From: Amycolatopsis thermophila
Lineage (GTDB): Bacteria; Actinomycetota; Actinomycetes; Mycobacteriales; Pseudonocardiaceae
NCBI RefSeq assembly: GCF_030814215.1
Contig: NZ_JAUSUT010000001.1
Coordinates: 6,448,001-6,512,000, forward strand
DNA: 64,000 nt
Direction: 5' to 3'
The position numbers were made by a program, and so were the translations under genes. This document shows, piece by piece, positions 1-9,107 of this stretch. Within the stretch, counting starts at the first letter, position 1. Each line of letters opens with the position of its first letter. The notes below the pieces were generated by a model that was not told where the DNA came from, searched no databases, and worked only from the letters and a program-made list of their open reading frames with translations.

Positions 1-486
1 GCGCAGCGCGACCGGTTCACCGCGCGCGTGTCGATCGGCTACCCCGACCAGCAGGCCGAGCTGGCGATGGTCGACGAGCACGCCGGCCACGACCCCCTCG
101 CCGACCTGCAGCCGGTGTCCGACGCGGCCACCCTCCAGCGGCTGATCCACTCGGTGCGCGCGGTGCACATCGCGCCGGAGGTGCGCAGGTACGCCGTCGA
201 CCTGGTGGCGGCCACGCGCCAGGTGCCGGAGATCCGGCTGGGTGCCTCGCCGCGCGCCACGCTGCAGCTGGTCCGCTCCGCGCGCGCGCAGGCCGCGCTG
301 TCCGGCCGCGACTTCGTCGTCCCGGACGACCTGCACGCCGTGGCCGTCCCGGTGCTCGCGCACCGGCTCGTGCTGACCACCGAGGCGCACGCGGCCCGCC
401 GCTCCGCGACCGACGTGGTCCGCGCGGTGCTGCACCGGGTGCCGGTGCCGCAGGGCGGTCACCCGCAGACCGCCGGACGCCGGTAG
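1..486 (+). CDS. MoxR-family AAA+ ATPase, C-terminal part (5' end outside window)
   Basis: 161 codons of a MoxR-type AAA+ ATPase are present; the Walker A and B region lies left of the window. The visible part starts in the conserved stretch RFTARVSIGYPD, followed by the helical lid domain with RATLQLVRSARAQAALSGRD, typical of MoxR proteins. MoxR ATPases act as chaperones that assemble or activate partner proteins, usually encoded next door with DUF58 proteins. The stop codon is 3 nt before the DUF58 gene, so the genes form one operon with the transglutaminase-like gene downstream. The family call is firm; the client is unknown and probably envelope-related. Confidence 0.85.
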   Translation, partial: AQRDRFTARVSIGYPDQQAELAMVDEHAGHDPLADLQPVSDAATLQRLIHSVRAVHIAPEVRRYAVDLVAATRQVPEIRLGASPRATLQLVRSARAQAALSGRDFVVPDDLHAVAVPVLAHRLVLTTEAHAARRSATDVVRAVLHRVPVPQGGHPQTAGRR

Positions 487-489
487 ACG

Positions 490-1776
490 GTGACGGCCGG
501 GATGTTCCGCTCACTGTCCGGGCTCACCACGCGGGGGCGGTGCCTCCTCGCCGCCGGCGTGGCGGCCGCGGTGTGCGCGGTGGTGCTCAACGAGCGCGAC
601 CTGCTCCGCGTCGCCGTGTTCGTGGTGGCGCTGCCGCTGCTGGTCGCGCTGTTCATCGCGGCCTCGCGGGTGCGCATCGGCGCGTCCCGCAAGCTGCTGC
701 CCGACCGGGTCTCGGCCGGCTCGGCCGGCGAGGTGGAGCTGGCGCTGTGGCTCAACGGCAAGCTGCCCGCCGGTGAGGTGCTGCTCGAGGACGGCGTGCC
801 GTACGCGCTGGGGTCCCGCCCGCGGTTCGTCGTGGAGCGGCTGCCGCACGGCCGGGTCATCGCGCTGCGCTACCCGATCCAGCCGATGATGCGCGGCATC
901 CAGCAGGTCGGCCCGCTGCGCGCGACGCTGACCGACCCGTTCGGGCTGTGCGAGTTCGACCGCGAGCTGATCGCGCACTCGCGGCTGGTCGTGGTGCCGA
1001 AGGTGGTGGGCCTGTGGGGCCTGCCCAGCGGCGCCGGGATCGGCGCGGGCGACGACGGGAGCGTGCGGCTGCACGCCGGCCAGGGCGAGAACGACGTGAT
1101 CGTGCGCCAGTACCGCCAGGGCGACGACCTGCGCAAGGTGCACTGGCGCTCGACCGCCCGCCGCGACGAGATCATGGTCCGTGTCGAGGAGCGGCCGTGG
1201 CGCGGCGGCACCACCGTGCTGCTGGACCACCGCGCCGCCGCCCACCACGGCACCGGCCCGGCCGCGAGCCTGGAGTGGGCGATCTCGTTCGCCGCGAGCG
1301 TCTGCCTGCACGTCCGCCGTGCCGGGCACCGGGTCCGCCTGGTCACCGAGCACGGCAAACCGCTGGCCGACGTCCCCGGCGACGGCGGCGAGGGCTACGA
1401 CAACGTGGTGCTGGACGCGCTCGCCGCGCTGCAGCCCGCGCACCAGCGCGACCTGACCACCGGCCACGACCCGGCCGAAGGGCAGGAGCTGATCGCCGTC
1501 CTGGGGACCGTGTCCAACCAGGCCGTCACCGAGCTGGCCCGGTTCCGGCCGCGCGGCATCCGCAGCCTGGCCGTGCTGCTGGACACCCCGGCCTGGTCCG
1601 GCGGGGTCAGTGCACCCGAGCAGCGCGCGGCCGCGACCGAAGAGTCGGCCGCGCTGCTGCGCGCCGCGGGCTGGGGCGTGGTCGTCGCCGGCCCGGACAC
1701 CCCGATGCCGCGGGTGTGGGCGGACCTGTGCCGCACCGCGGCGGGACGGGGCACCCTGATCGGGGGCGCACTGTGA
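490..1776 (+). CDS. DUF58 domain protein (MoxR partner)
   Basis: This 428-residue protein has two hydrophobic segments near the N terminus (about residues 18-60), then a soluble domain with the DUF58 signature RQYRQGDDLRKVHWRSTARR at residues 206-225. DUF58 proteins resemble von Willebrand A folds, occur beside MoxR ATPases and are thought to be their membrane-anchored partners. The GTG start follows the MoxR stop by 3 nt, with no clear Shine-Dalgarno; an in-frame ATG lies four codons on. The next gene starts 55 nt downstream. Function beyond the MoxR/DUF58/TgpA module cannot be read from the sequence. Confidence 0.85.
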   Translation: MTAGMFRSLSGLTTRGRCLLAAGVAAAVCAVVLNERDLLRVAVFVVALPLLVALFIAASRVRIGASRKLLPDRVSAGSAGEVELALWLNGKLPAGEVLLEDGVPYALGSRPRFVVERLPHGRVIALRYPIQPMMRGIQQVGPLRATLTDPFGLCEFDRELIAHSRLVVVPKVVGLWGLPSGAGIGAGDDGSVRLHAGQGENDVIVRQYRQGDDLRKVHWRSTARRDEIMVRVEERPWRGGTTVLLDHRAAAHHGTGPAASLEWAISFAASVCLHVRRAGHRVRLVTEHGKPLADVPGDGGEGYDNVVLDALAALQPAHQRDLTTGHDPAEGQELIAVLGTVSNQAVTELARFRPRGIRSLAVLLDTPAWSGGVSAPEQRAAATEESAALLRAAGWGVVVAGPDTPMPRVWADLCRTAAGRGTLIGGAL

Positions 1777-1831
1777 GGACGCCGCCGACCACCGGCCGGG
1801 CATCCGGCCACCTGAACTCCGGGGGAACGCT

Positions 1832-4327
1832 GTGACCACGCTGACCGGCCGACCGCCCCGCCCCGGGCAGCAGCCCGACGCGCCGCCGCCCGGCAGACCG
1901 GAACTGCACCGCCCCACGCAGCGCGTCGTGGAGCCGCCGCCGCAGTGGCGGGTGTCGATCCTGGCGCCGGTGGCCGCGGCTGTCGCCACGCTGTGCGCCT
2001 CGACCTCGCTGACCGGTGTCGTCGGCGGCCTGAGCTGGTTCGGCTACGTCACCGTCGCCGTCGTGCTGGTCGCCGCGACCGGGCTGGCGCTGCGCGCCGT
2101 GCGCACGCCGACCGCCGTCGTCGGGCTGGCCCAGCTGGTCGTGCTGTTGCTGCTGATCACCGGGGTGTTCACCAGCCGCGGCATCCTCGGAGTGATCCCC
2201 GGCCCGGCCGCCTTCGACGAGCTCAACGGCGTCCTGACGGCCGCGTTCGAGCAGATCCGCACCGGCCTGCCGCCGGTCGAGGCGACGCCGCCGATCCTGT
2301 GCCTGGTGACGATCGCGATCGGGCTGGTCGCGGTGCTGGTCGACACACTCGCGGTCGCCGCCTCCGCGCCCGCGGCCACCGGCCTGGTGCTGCTGTGCGT
2401 CTACGCGGTGCCGGCCTCGCTGGCCGACTCCATGCTGCCGTGGTGGACGTTCCTGCTGGGCGCGGCGGCCTTCGCCGGGCTCCTCGCCGTGGACGGCAAC
2501 CACCGCCACCGCCGCTGGCGCAACCGCGACGCCCCCGGTCTGGGCAACGCGCCCGCCGCCGCCTCCGCGCCGGTGGCCGTGGTCGCGGTCGCGCTGGTGC
2601 TCGGCCTGGTCGCCGGCACGACGCTGACCGCGGTCGGCACGGTCGGGCGCCTGCCCGGCAGCGGCGGCAACGGCTCGGGCACCGGGTCCGGCGGCCTGGG
2701 CGTCAACCCGTTCACCTCCCTGCGCGGGATGCTCGACCAGGGCAGCACCGTCGACCTGTTCCGCGTCCGCGGCCTGGGCAACGACAAGCGCCTGCTGCGC
2801 GCGTTCACACTGGACACCTACCGCCCCAACCACGGCTGGAGCCTGCCGGACGGGCCGATGCCCGCCGGGTTCCCGGCCGGCCAGCCGCTCCCGGCCGCGC
2901 CGGGCGACAACGGCACCGGCGAGGCGCGGCAGATCACGATCGAACCGCTGAACTGGGTCGACGTGTGGATGCCGGTGTACGGGCAGCTGCGCGGCCTGCA
3001 GGGCGTGCCGCAGGGCTGGTACTACGACCCGACCAGCGGTGCGGTGTTCAGCGAGCGCAAGCAGCGCATCCCCGCCTACGTCGAGACCGCCTCGCTGGCC
3101 GAGCCGAGCAAGGAGCAGCTGGAGTCGGCCAAGGCCGGCGGCGACATCCCGGCCTCCTACAGCCAGATCACCGGCGTCGACCCGCGGGTGGCGAGCCTCG
3201 CGCGGAGCCTCGCGGCGGGCGCGACGACCGACTTCGACCGGGCGACGGCGATCTGGCGGTACTTCGGCGCCGAGAACGGGTTCACCTACGACACCCAGAC
3301 GGCGGCCGCCACCGACAGCGACGCGCTGGCCGACTTCCTGCTCAAGGGCAAGCGCGGGTTCTGCGAGCAGTTCGCCTCCGCGATGGCGGTGATGCTGCGG
3401 GTGCTGAACATCCCGTCGCGGGTGGCGGTCGGGTTCACCTCCGGCTACGCCGACGGTGACTCACGCATGATCACCTCGCAGGACGCGCACGCGTGGGTCG
3501 AGGTGTACTTCGCCGATCTGGGGTGGGTCAGCTTCGACCCGACCCCGCGCTCCGACGGCCGCGGCTACGTCCCGCCGTACCTGCAGTCCGGCACCACCTC
3601 GGGTGGTTCGTCGGACTCGGAGGAGCAGGACGTGCCGAGCGTGTCGACGACCCGGGTGGCCCCGACGGGTGCGCCCGCGCCGCAGGACAGCACGGCGAAC
3701 ACCGGTGGCGCGCAGGCCGCCCCGGCGGGATCGGCGCCGAGCTGGACCGGGTGGACCGCGCTGGCGCTGGTGCTGGTCGCGCTGGCGCTGACCGGGGCGG
3801 CGTTCGTGGCGATCCGGAAGCTGCGGGGCCGGCCGGCGTCGTGGCTGCCGCTGGCCGCCGTGGGGGCGTGGCTGGTCACCGTGGTGCTCACCGCGTGGCT
3901 GGTGCACTGGATCCTGGCGCTGGTGCTGCTGCTGCTCGCGGTGGTCGGGCTGGCGCCGGCGGTGGTGCGGGAGATCCACCGCCGCCGTCGCCTCGCGGCC
4001 ATCACGGCGCGCCGGCCGGGCGCGGCGGATGCCGCGTGGGCGGAGCTGATGGACGAGTGCGCGGACCGCGGAATCCCGATCCCGCCCAGCGACACGGTAC
4101 GGGCGGCGGCCCAGAAGGTGGCGGCGCAGCACAACCTGGACGAGGCCGGCCAGACCGACCTGCGCACCGTGGTCGGCGTGGTGGAGCGGTCGTGGTACTC
4201 GCCGGACTCCTCGCCGGGTGAGGACCTGTCCTCCGCGTTCGAGGGCCTGCGGCGCAGCCTGGAGCGCACCGCGCCGATGTCCTGGCGGGGGCGCCTGTTC
4301 CCGCGATCGGTGTTCCGGAAGCACTGA
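1832..4327 (+). CDS. TgpA-like transmembrane transglutaminase-like cysteine protein
   Basis: An 831-residue membrane protein. A proline-rich N-terminal tail precedes several membrane segments (about residues 45-270, DUF3488-like), an extracytoplasmic loop, a transglutaminase-like core, a Ser/Gly/Thr-rich linker, two more membrane segments and a cytoplasmic tail (DUF4129-like). The catalytic triad is visible: C511 in GFCEQFASAM, H553 in DAHAWVEV and D569 in SFDPTP. The family, named after Pseudomonas TgpA, acts at the cell envelope and forms operons with MoxR and DUF58 genes, as here. GTG start with GGGGGAA 5 nt upstream. Its last codons are echoed in repeats directly downstream. Confidence 0.88.
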   Translation: MTTLTGRPPRPGQQPDAPPPGRPELHRPTQRVVEPPPQWRVSILAPVAAAVATLCASTSLTGVVGGLSWFGYVTVAVVLVAATGLALRAVRTPTAVVGLAQLVVLLLLITGVFTSRGILGVIPGPAAFDELNGVLTAAFEQIRTGLPPVEATPPILCLVTIAIGLVAVLVDTLAVAASAPAATGLVLLCVYAVPASLADSMLPWWTFLLGAAAFAGLLAVDGNHRHRRWRNRDAPGLGNAPAAASAPVAVVAVALVLGLVAGTTLTAVGTVGRLPGSGGNGSGTGSGGLGVNPFTSLRGMLDQGSTVDLFRVRGLGNDKRLLRAFTLDTYRPNHGWSLPDGPMPAGFPAGQPLPAAPGDNGTGEARQITIEPLNWVDVWMPVYGQLRGLQGVPQGWYYDPTSGAVFSERKQRIPAYVETASLAEPSKEQLESAKAGGDIPASYSQITGVDPRVASLARSLAAGATTDFDRATAIWRYFGAENGFTYDTQTAAATDSDALADFLLKGKRGFCEQFASAMAVMLRVLNIPSRVAVGFTSGYADGDSRMITSQDAHAWVEVYFADLGWVSFDPTPRSDGRGYVPPYLQSGTTSGGSSDSEEQDVPSVSTTRVAPTGAPAPQDSTANTGGAQAAPAGSAPSWTGWTALALVLVALALTGAAFVAIRKLRGRPASWLPLAAVGAWLVTVVLTAWLVHWILALVLLLLAVVGLAPAVVREIHRRRRLAAITARRPGAADAAWAELMDECADRGIPIPPSDTVRAAAQKVAAQHNLDEAGQTDLRTVVGVVERSWYSPDSSPGEDLSSAFEGLRRSLERTAPMSWRGRLFPRSVFRKH

Positions 4328-4610
4328 GCACGGCGCGCCTGGTCGCCCCGATGCGGTGGCGGCCAGGCGCCGCGTCGTCGTGACGACCCGCCGCGCGTGG
4401 GCGCCCAGCGCCGTCTGAACCGCACGGCATCGATCACGTCCCCCGGGCGCGAGCACCGCACCCGGTGCTCCGGCAACTTGGTCCCTGATCCGGTGCGACC
4501 ACAGGCGCCGCATCGTCCGGGCGGATGCTGTCGCAGGTGTAGCGCCACCGGGGCGCACGGCACCGGTCACGTCACCGGGACGCCTGTTCCCCGAGGTTCC
4601 GGAAGGCCAG
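4328..4610 (+). repeat. Two diverged tandem copies of the transglutaminase gene's 3' end
   Basis: The gap between the convergent transglutaminase and DUF3040 genes holds no ORF with coding character. Two segments, from about 4420 and from 4553, resemble the last 20 codons of the upstream gene (4264-4327) and the sequence after its stop. The two copies share CGCACGGCAYCGRTCACGTC; the second also matches the gene end in CGCCTGTTCC and TTCCGGAAG. The flank after the true stop (near 4345-4385) recurs at about 4480-4530 with GGTGCGACCACAGGCGCCGC against GGTGGCGGCCAGGCGCCGC. Unit length is about 130-155 bp. No transposase is nearby. Confidence 0.75.
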
Positions 4611-4654
4611 CCCCATGCGATGAGGCGCTCGGCCGTCACCCGCTGATCATGCGA

Positions 4655-4687
4655 AAGTGCCTACGCCCCTCGCGGGCGTAGGCACTT
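4655..4687. terminator. Strong bidirectional terminator hairpin
   Basis: A perfect 14-bp inverted repeat: left arm AAGTGCCTACGCCC (4655-4668), 5-nt loop CTCGC, right arm GGGCGTAGGCACTT. It sits between the convergent transglutaminase and DUF3040 genes, 15 nt past the DUF3040 stop, so it probably terminates both. There is no long T-run, as is common in actinomycetes. Confidence 0.8.
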
Positions 4688-4701
4688 CGCGGTAAGGGGA
4701 G

Positions 4702-5085
4702 CTACTGCTCTTCGAAGCGCTGGCGGAATCGTTCTTCCATCCGCGTGGTGAACGAACTCTTCGACTTGGCCGCCTTGCCGCCGCCCGGCTTGCCCTCGGC
4801 CCCGCCGCGGCCGGAGAACAGCGCGAGCATCGCGCCCGCGAACATGACGACGAAACCGAACACGCTCATCAACGGTACGTCCGCGACCCACAGGGCCCGT
4901 ACCATCACACCCAGTACGAGCAGGGCGACACCGACGACGAACAGCGCGATCCCCTGGATTCGGCGGCGGCGGGCGGGCCGGCGGAACCGGGCACCGCGCA
5001 CCGTTGACGCGAACTTGGGGTCCTCGGCATAGAGCTCGCGCTCGATCTGGTCGAGCAGCCGCTGCTCATGCTCGGAGAGTGGCAT
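4702..5085 (-). CDS. DUF3040 small membrane protein
   Basis: A 127-residue protein opening with MPLSEHEQRLLDQIERELY, the actinobacterial DUF3040 signature. An acidic amphipathic N terminus is followed by two closely spaced membrane helices (about residues 45-90) and a basic Gly/Lys-rich tail. The family is restricted to actinobacteria and often lies near cell-division or dcw genes; its function is unknown. The ATG has an excellent ribosome binding site (GGAGGAAAG). It lies 215 nt downstream of dinB on the same strand, a gap that probably holds its own promoter and contains a short GACACC/GGTGTC inverted repeat (5146-5163). Confidence 0.85.
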   Translation of the reverse strand: MPLSEHEQRLLDQIERELYAEDPKFASTVRGARFRRPARRRRIQGIALFVVGVALLVLGVMVRALWVADVPLMSVFGFVVMFAGAMLALFSGRGGAEGKPGGGKAAKSKSSFTTRMEERFRQRFEEQ

Positions 5086-5300
5086 CTTTCCTCCTCCGGC
5101 ACAGCTGTCGCGGGCGCCGGGCCGCGCAACGTCCTGGACCCAACAGACACCCCTGGTGGTGTCACCCTCCAGGATACGAGTCCTTCGCGATCAGGACTAC
5201 CCGATCCCACTCCAACCTGTGCCCCGTTTGGCTCAAATCTCCCCGCCGGCCTGGGCGCTGGTGGTTCTGCGGTGGTGTCGCCTTCCCCTGGCACAACGTT

Positions 5301-6557
5301 TCACGCCCCGGTGGGTTCCCCCCGCCGGGGGTCGAGCAGCGACGCCGGGCGAACCGCCGCGGCACCGAACTTCGACCGCGCCACGTCGGCCGCCACCTCG
5401 GCGTCGCGCCACCGCGGCTCGGGCTGGGAGAACGTCAGCTGTTCGGGCTCGGCCTCCCCGCTCAGGCCCTCGACGCGGACGCCGATCAGCCGGACGTCGG
5501 CCCCGGCGACCGCCTCCGACAACAACCCCACCGCGGTCGAGTGGATCACCCGTGCCACGTCCGTCGCCGAGGGCAGCGTCCGGGCGCGGGTGATCGTGCG
5601 GAAGTCGGCGAACCGCACCTTGATCGACACCGTGCGGCCGCGCAGCCCGCGCCGCCGCAGGCTCTCCGCCACCCGCTCGGACAACCGCAGCAGCTCGCGC
5701 TCGAGCACCCGCGGGTCGCGCTGGTCGGTGTCGAAGGTGTGCTCGGCGCCCAGCGACTTCTCCGGCGAGTCGACCACCACGCCACGCTCGTCGCGCCCGT
5801 GCGCGAGGGCGTGCAGGTGCTCGGCCGCCGCGTTGCCGACCGCCTTGCGCAACCGGGGCAGCGGCGCCGCCGCGATGTCCGCGACCGTGGTCAGCCCGAG
5901 CCGCCGCAGGCTCTCCTCGGTCTTCTTCCCCACACCCCACAGCGCCGACAGCGGCAGCGGGTGCAGGAACTCCAGCGTCCGCGAGACCGGCACCACGACC
6001 ACCCCGTCCGGTTTGGCCATGCCCGACGCGAGCTTCGCCACGAACTTCACCCCGGCCACACCCACCGAGCAGGTGATGCCGTGCTCGGCCCGCACCCGCC
6101 GCCGGATCAGCTCCGCGATGCCCGCCGGGGTCTGGCCGAGGCGCCGCAGGGCGCCGCTGACGTCCAGGAACGCCTCGTCCAGGCTCAGCGGCTCGACGAG
6201 CGGCGTCAGCTCGCGGAAGATCGCCATCACACCCTGGGACACCTCGCCGTAGAGCCCGTGGGTGGGCGGGATGAACACCGCGTGCGGGCACAGCCGGCGT
6301 GCGACGGCGACCGGCATCGCCGCGCGCACCCCGTACTCGCGCGCCGGGTAGTTCGCCGACGTCACCACCGACCGCGGGCCGGCACCCGCGACGACGACCG
6401 GCTTGTCCACCAGCTCCGGCCGCGTGCGCAGCTCCACGGCCGCGAAGAACGCGTCCATGTCGACGTGCAGCAGTCCGCACCCGGTGTCGTCCGGCGTGTG
6501 CCCCGCGCCTGCCCGGAACCGCTCGTACCCGGCCGGCAGGGCCGCATTCCTTCCCAT
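5301..6557 (-). CDS. dinB: DNA polymerase IV (Y-family, DinB)
   Basis: A 418-residue translesion polymerase. Metal-binding carboxylates are visible: D33 in LLHVDMDAFF and the D127-E128 pair in SLDEAFLDVSG. A helix-hairpin-helix region (LWGVGKKTEESLRRLGL) and a little-finger domain (TVSIKVRFADFRTITRARTL) follow. Y-family enzymes bypass lesions without proofreading. The frame stays open 71 codons upstream, but that stretch lies over the methyltransferase gene and lacks family similarity, so the ATG at 6557 is preferred. TAGGCT lies 8 nt upstream of it, a leaderless-type start. No canonical C-terminal beta-clamp motif is obvious. Confidence 0.9.
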   Translation of the reverse strand: MGRNAALPAGYERFRAGAGHTPDDTGCGLLHVDMDAFFAAVELRTRPELVDKPVVVAGAGPRSVVTSANYPAREYGVRAAMPVAVARRLCPHAVFIPPTHGLYGEVSQGVMAIFRELTPLVEPLSLDEAFLDVSGALRRLGQTPAGIAELIRRRVRAEHGITCSVGVAGVKFVAKLASGMAKPDGVVVVPVSRTLEFLHPLPLSALWGVGKKTEESLRRLGLTTVADIAAAPLPRLRKAVGNAAAEHLHALAHGRDERGVVVDSPEKSLGAEHTFDTDQRDPRVLERELLRLSERVAESLRRRGLRGRTVSIKVRFADFRTITRARTLPSATDVARVIHSTAVGLLSEAVAGADVRLIGVRVEGLSGEAEPEQLTFSQPEPRWRDAEVAADVARSKFGAAAVRPASLLDPRRGEPTGA

Positions 6558-6594
6558 CGCCGACGAGCCTACGCAGGGGGTCCGACAGTTCCGG

Positions 6595-7335
6595 TCAGTG
6601 GCGGGCGAGCAGGTGCAGCCGGCTCGCGAGATCGCGCAACGGCGGCATCGCGCCCGCGGCGGCCTCGAAGTCGGCCAGGTCGTCGGCCGAGTACTGCTCC
6701 GACTCGACCTCGCCCAGCACGTCGGACACCACGCCGTCGCCCTGGATGAGCTCCACCCGCAGCCCCGCACCGGCGATCAGCCCGCGCAGGCCGTCGGCGT
6801 CGAAGCGGCGCAGCAGCGTCTCGCCGTCATCGGCGAGCACGCCGTCGGAACTGGTGAGCAGCTCGTGGGCCTCGCGCACGCGTCCGGCCAGCGCGCGGTG
6901 CAGGACCGCGGCGTGCCGGTTGGTGGCCAGCAGGGACACGGCGCCGCCGGCGGCGACGATCCCGGCCATCGCGGCGACCACCGCCGCCGGGTCGTCGACC
7001 ACCTCGAGCAGCCCGTGGGCCAGCACCAGGTCGGCCGATCCGGCGGGCACGCGCGCGGCGAGCGCGTCGGTGTCGTCGGCCACGACCGTGATCGCCCCGG
7101 CGACGCCGGCCTCCTCCGCGCGGCGCCGCAGCGTCGCCAGCGCGTTGGGGCTGGGCTCGACGACGGTGACGCGGCAGCCCTCGACGGCGAGCGGGACCGC
7201 CCACACGCCACTACCGCCGCCGACGTCGACGACGGCGGGCTGGTCGATGCCCCGCTCGCGCGCCCGGTCGAGCTCGGCCCGCAGTGCCCGCCAGACCGTG
7301 CCGGAGCCGCGTGCTGTCCCGGTGTCCGTTCGCAT
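6595..7335 (-). CDS. Class I SAM-dependent methyltransferase
   Basis: A 246-residue protein with SAM-binding motif I AVVDVGGGSGVWAVPLA near residue 33, the acidic motif II region VTVVEPSPNALATLRRRAEE, and DLVLAHGLLEVVDDP as post-motif. This is the architecture of UbiE-like small-molecule methyltransferases; the substrate cannot be inferred. The open frame extends 127 codons upstream over the divergent ParA gene; the ATG at 7335 is chosen because TACGCT stands 7 nt upstream and because ParA then begins at a sensible distance. The gene ends 37 nt before dinB on the same strand. Confidence 0.82.
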   Translation of the reverse strand: MRTDTGTARGSGTVWRALRAELDRARERGIDQPAVVDVGGGSGVWAVPLAVEGCRVTVVEPSPNALATLRRRAEEAGVAGAITVVADDTDALAARVPAGSADLVLAHGLLEVVDDPAAVVAAMAGIVAAGGAVSLLATNRHAAVLHRALAGRVREAHELLTSSDGVLADDGETLLRRFDADGLRGLIAGAGLRVELIQGDGVVSDVLGEVESEQYSADDLADFEAAAGAMPPLRDLASRLHLLARH

Positions 7336-7399
7336 GGCGGACAGCGTAGTGAGCCCGGTCCGGACCGCTCGGGGTGGCACTCCGGCTACGCTCGACTCC

Positions 7400-8281
7400 G
7401 TGCACACGGTCGCCGTACTCAGCCTCAAGGGTGGTGTCGGCAAAACGACGGTCGCGCTGGGCATCGCTTCGGCTGCGCTCCGTAGGGGCGCCCGGACGCT
7501 GGTGGCCGACCTGGACCCGCAGGGCAACGCCACCGCCACCCTGGACCCGCCGTACACCGAGGCCACGCTGGCCGACGTGCTCGCCACCCCGGTCCGTCCG
7601 GTCCTGCGGCAGGCCGTGGCGCCGAGCGCGTGGAGCCCCGAGGTCGACGTCCTGGTGGGGGCCGAGGACCTGGAGCTGCTCAACGAGCCGGGGCCGGACG
7701 ACGACAAGGTCGGCAACCTCTCCCGCGCGCTGGACGAGCTGCACGACCACCCGCTGCGCGGCCGCCCCTACGAGCTGGCGATCCTGGACTGCCCGCCCTC
7801 GCTCGGGCGGCTGACGAAGTCGGCACTGGTGGCCGCCGACAGCGCGATCCTGGTCACCGAGCCGACCATGTACGCCGTCAGCGGCGCACAGCGGGCGCTG
7901 GAGGCGATCGAGCGGATCCGCGACGAGCACAACCCCGAGCTCGCCGCGGTGGGTGTGCTGGTCAACCGCCTGCGCCCGCGTTCGCACGAGCACCAGTTCC
8001 GCATCGCCGAGCTGCGCGAGTCCTTCGGCGGCCTGGTGATGCCGACCGCGATCCCGGACCGGCTGGCGGTGCAGCAGGCGCAGGGCGCGTGCAGCCCGAT
8101 CCACGAGTGGCACTCCCCCGGCGCCCAGGAGGTCGCGCTGACCTTCAACATGGTGCTGGCCAAGATCCTGCGCTCGAACCGGGCCGGCCGGCACCGCATC
8201 GACCGCGAGGCCGAGCCGCCCGCCGAGACCACCGGCCCGATCGGGCGGGTAGCGCGGACCGCGGACGATGCCCGAAGGTGA
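7400..8281 (+). CDS. ParA/MinD-family ATPase
   Basis: A 293-residue ParA-type ATPase with the deviant Walker A KGGVGKTT at residues 10-17, Walker A' LVADLDPQGNATATLD and Walker B LAILDCPPSLGRL. No parB or centromere-like repeats are next to it, so this is an orphan ParA paralogue rather than the chromosome-partition locus near oriC. The GTG at 7400 puts the P-loop at the usual distance and has TACGCT (7387-7392) 7 nt upstream, suggesting a leaderless mRNA; the open frame extends far upstream but only antisense to other genes. Its last 14 nt overlap the glycosylase gene, implying coupling. Confidence 0.85.
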   Translation: MHTVAVLSLKGGVGKTTVALGIASAALRRGARTLVADLDPQGNATATLDPPYTEATLADVLATPVRPVLRQAVAPSAWSPEVDVLVGAEDLELLNEPGPDDDKVGNLSRALDELHDHPLRGRPYELAILDCPPSLGRLTKSALVAADSAILVTEPTMYAVSGAQRALEAIERIRDEHNPELAAVGVLVNRLRPRSHEHQFRIAELRESFGGLVMPTAIPDRLAVQQAQGACSPIHEWHSPGAQEVALTFNMVLAKILRSNRAGRHRIDREAEPPAETTGPIGRVARTADDARR

Positions 8282-9107
8282 CACCGTCTTCCTGGCGGGC
8301 CACAAGGTCGGCAGGGCGCTGGCCGGCCGCGTGCTGACGCGCACCGACTTCCGCCACCCGGCGCTGGCCACGACCGATCTGACCGGCTCGACCGTGCTCG
8401 GCGTGCGGACCGTCGGCAAGCACCTGCTGACGCGCTTCTCCGGGGATCTGAGCCTGCACAGCCACCTGAAGATGGACGGCTCGTGGGAGATCTACCGGCC
8501 CGGCTCCCGCTGGCGGCATCCGGCGCACCACGCGCGGGTCGTGCTCGAGGCCGAGGGCGTCCAGGTCGTCGGGTTCCGCGTGCACGACCTGGAACTGCTG
8601 CCCACCGGTGAGGAGTCCCGGCTGGTCGGCCACCTCGGCCCGGACCTGCTCGATCCACAGTGGAGCGAGGAGCACGAGGCGCGCGCGGTGGCGGCGCTGG
8701 AGCGCGAGCCCGGCCGGGAACTCGGGCTCGCGTTGCTCGATCAGCGCGTGATGGCGGGCGTGGGCAACCTCTACAAGTGCGAGATCTGCTTCCTGCTCGG
8801 CGTGACGCCGTGGACCCCGGTGTCGGCGGTGGACAGCGCGAAGGTGGTGCGGCTGGCGCGGAAGCTGTTGCTGGCCAACGCGTGGCGGCACGAGCAGAGC
8901 ACCACCGGCGACCTGACCCGGGGACGCCGGAACTGGGTGTACGAACGAACCAGGCAGGGCTGCTTCCGGTGCGGGGGCCGGCTCCGGGTGGAATCCCAGG
9001 GCCGTGACCCCCACGACGTCCAGGCGCGCCCCACCTGGTTCTGCCCGCGCTGTCAGCACGGGCCCTCGCCTCAGCCGCGCAGCAGCTCGGTGAAGGACGT
9101 GCGATAG
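8268..9107 (+). CDS. nei: Fpg/Nei-family DNA glycosylase (Nei2-like)
   Basis: A 279-residue base-excision repair glycosylase/AP lyase. The mature N terminus PEGDT carries the catalytic proline and glutamate; HSHLKMDGSW and the helix-two-turn-helix region LALLDQRVMAGVGNLYKCE match the Nei2 group (Rv3297-like). The C-terminal zinc finger is CFRC, then 23 residues, then CPRC, somewhat wider spacing than in classic Fpg. It removes oxidised bases. The ATG lies inside the end of the ParA gene. The 3' end overlaps, on the opposite strand, a remnant that looks like a reductase C terminus. Confidence 0.88.
   Translation: MPEGDTVFLAGHKVGRALAGRVLTRTDFRHPALATTDLTGSTVLGVRTVGKHLLTRFSGDLSLHSHLKMDGSWEIYRPGSRWRHPAHHARVVLEAEGVQVVGFRVHDLELLPTGEESRLVGHLGPDLLDPQWSEEHEARAVAALEREPGRELGLALLDQRVMAGVGNLYKCEICFLLGVTPWTPVSAVDSAKVVRLARKLLLANAWRHEQSTTGDLTRGRRNWVYERTRQGCFRCGGRLRVESQGRDPHDVQARPTWFCPRCQHGPSPQPRSSSVKDVR

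Noticed and set aside
6558..6770. 71-codon N-terminal extension of DinB
   Set aside because: Ser/Arg/Cys-rich, antisense-like composition over the methyltransferase gene; Y-family similarity starts after the ATG at 6557.
7400..8281. Chromosome-partition parA near the origin
   Set aside because: No parB, parS sites, gidB or dnaA context; an isolated ParA paralogue is the better reading.
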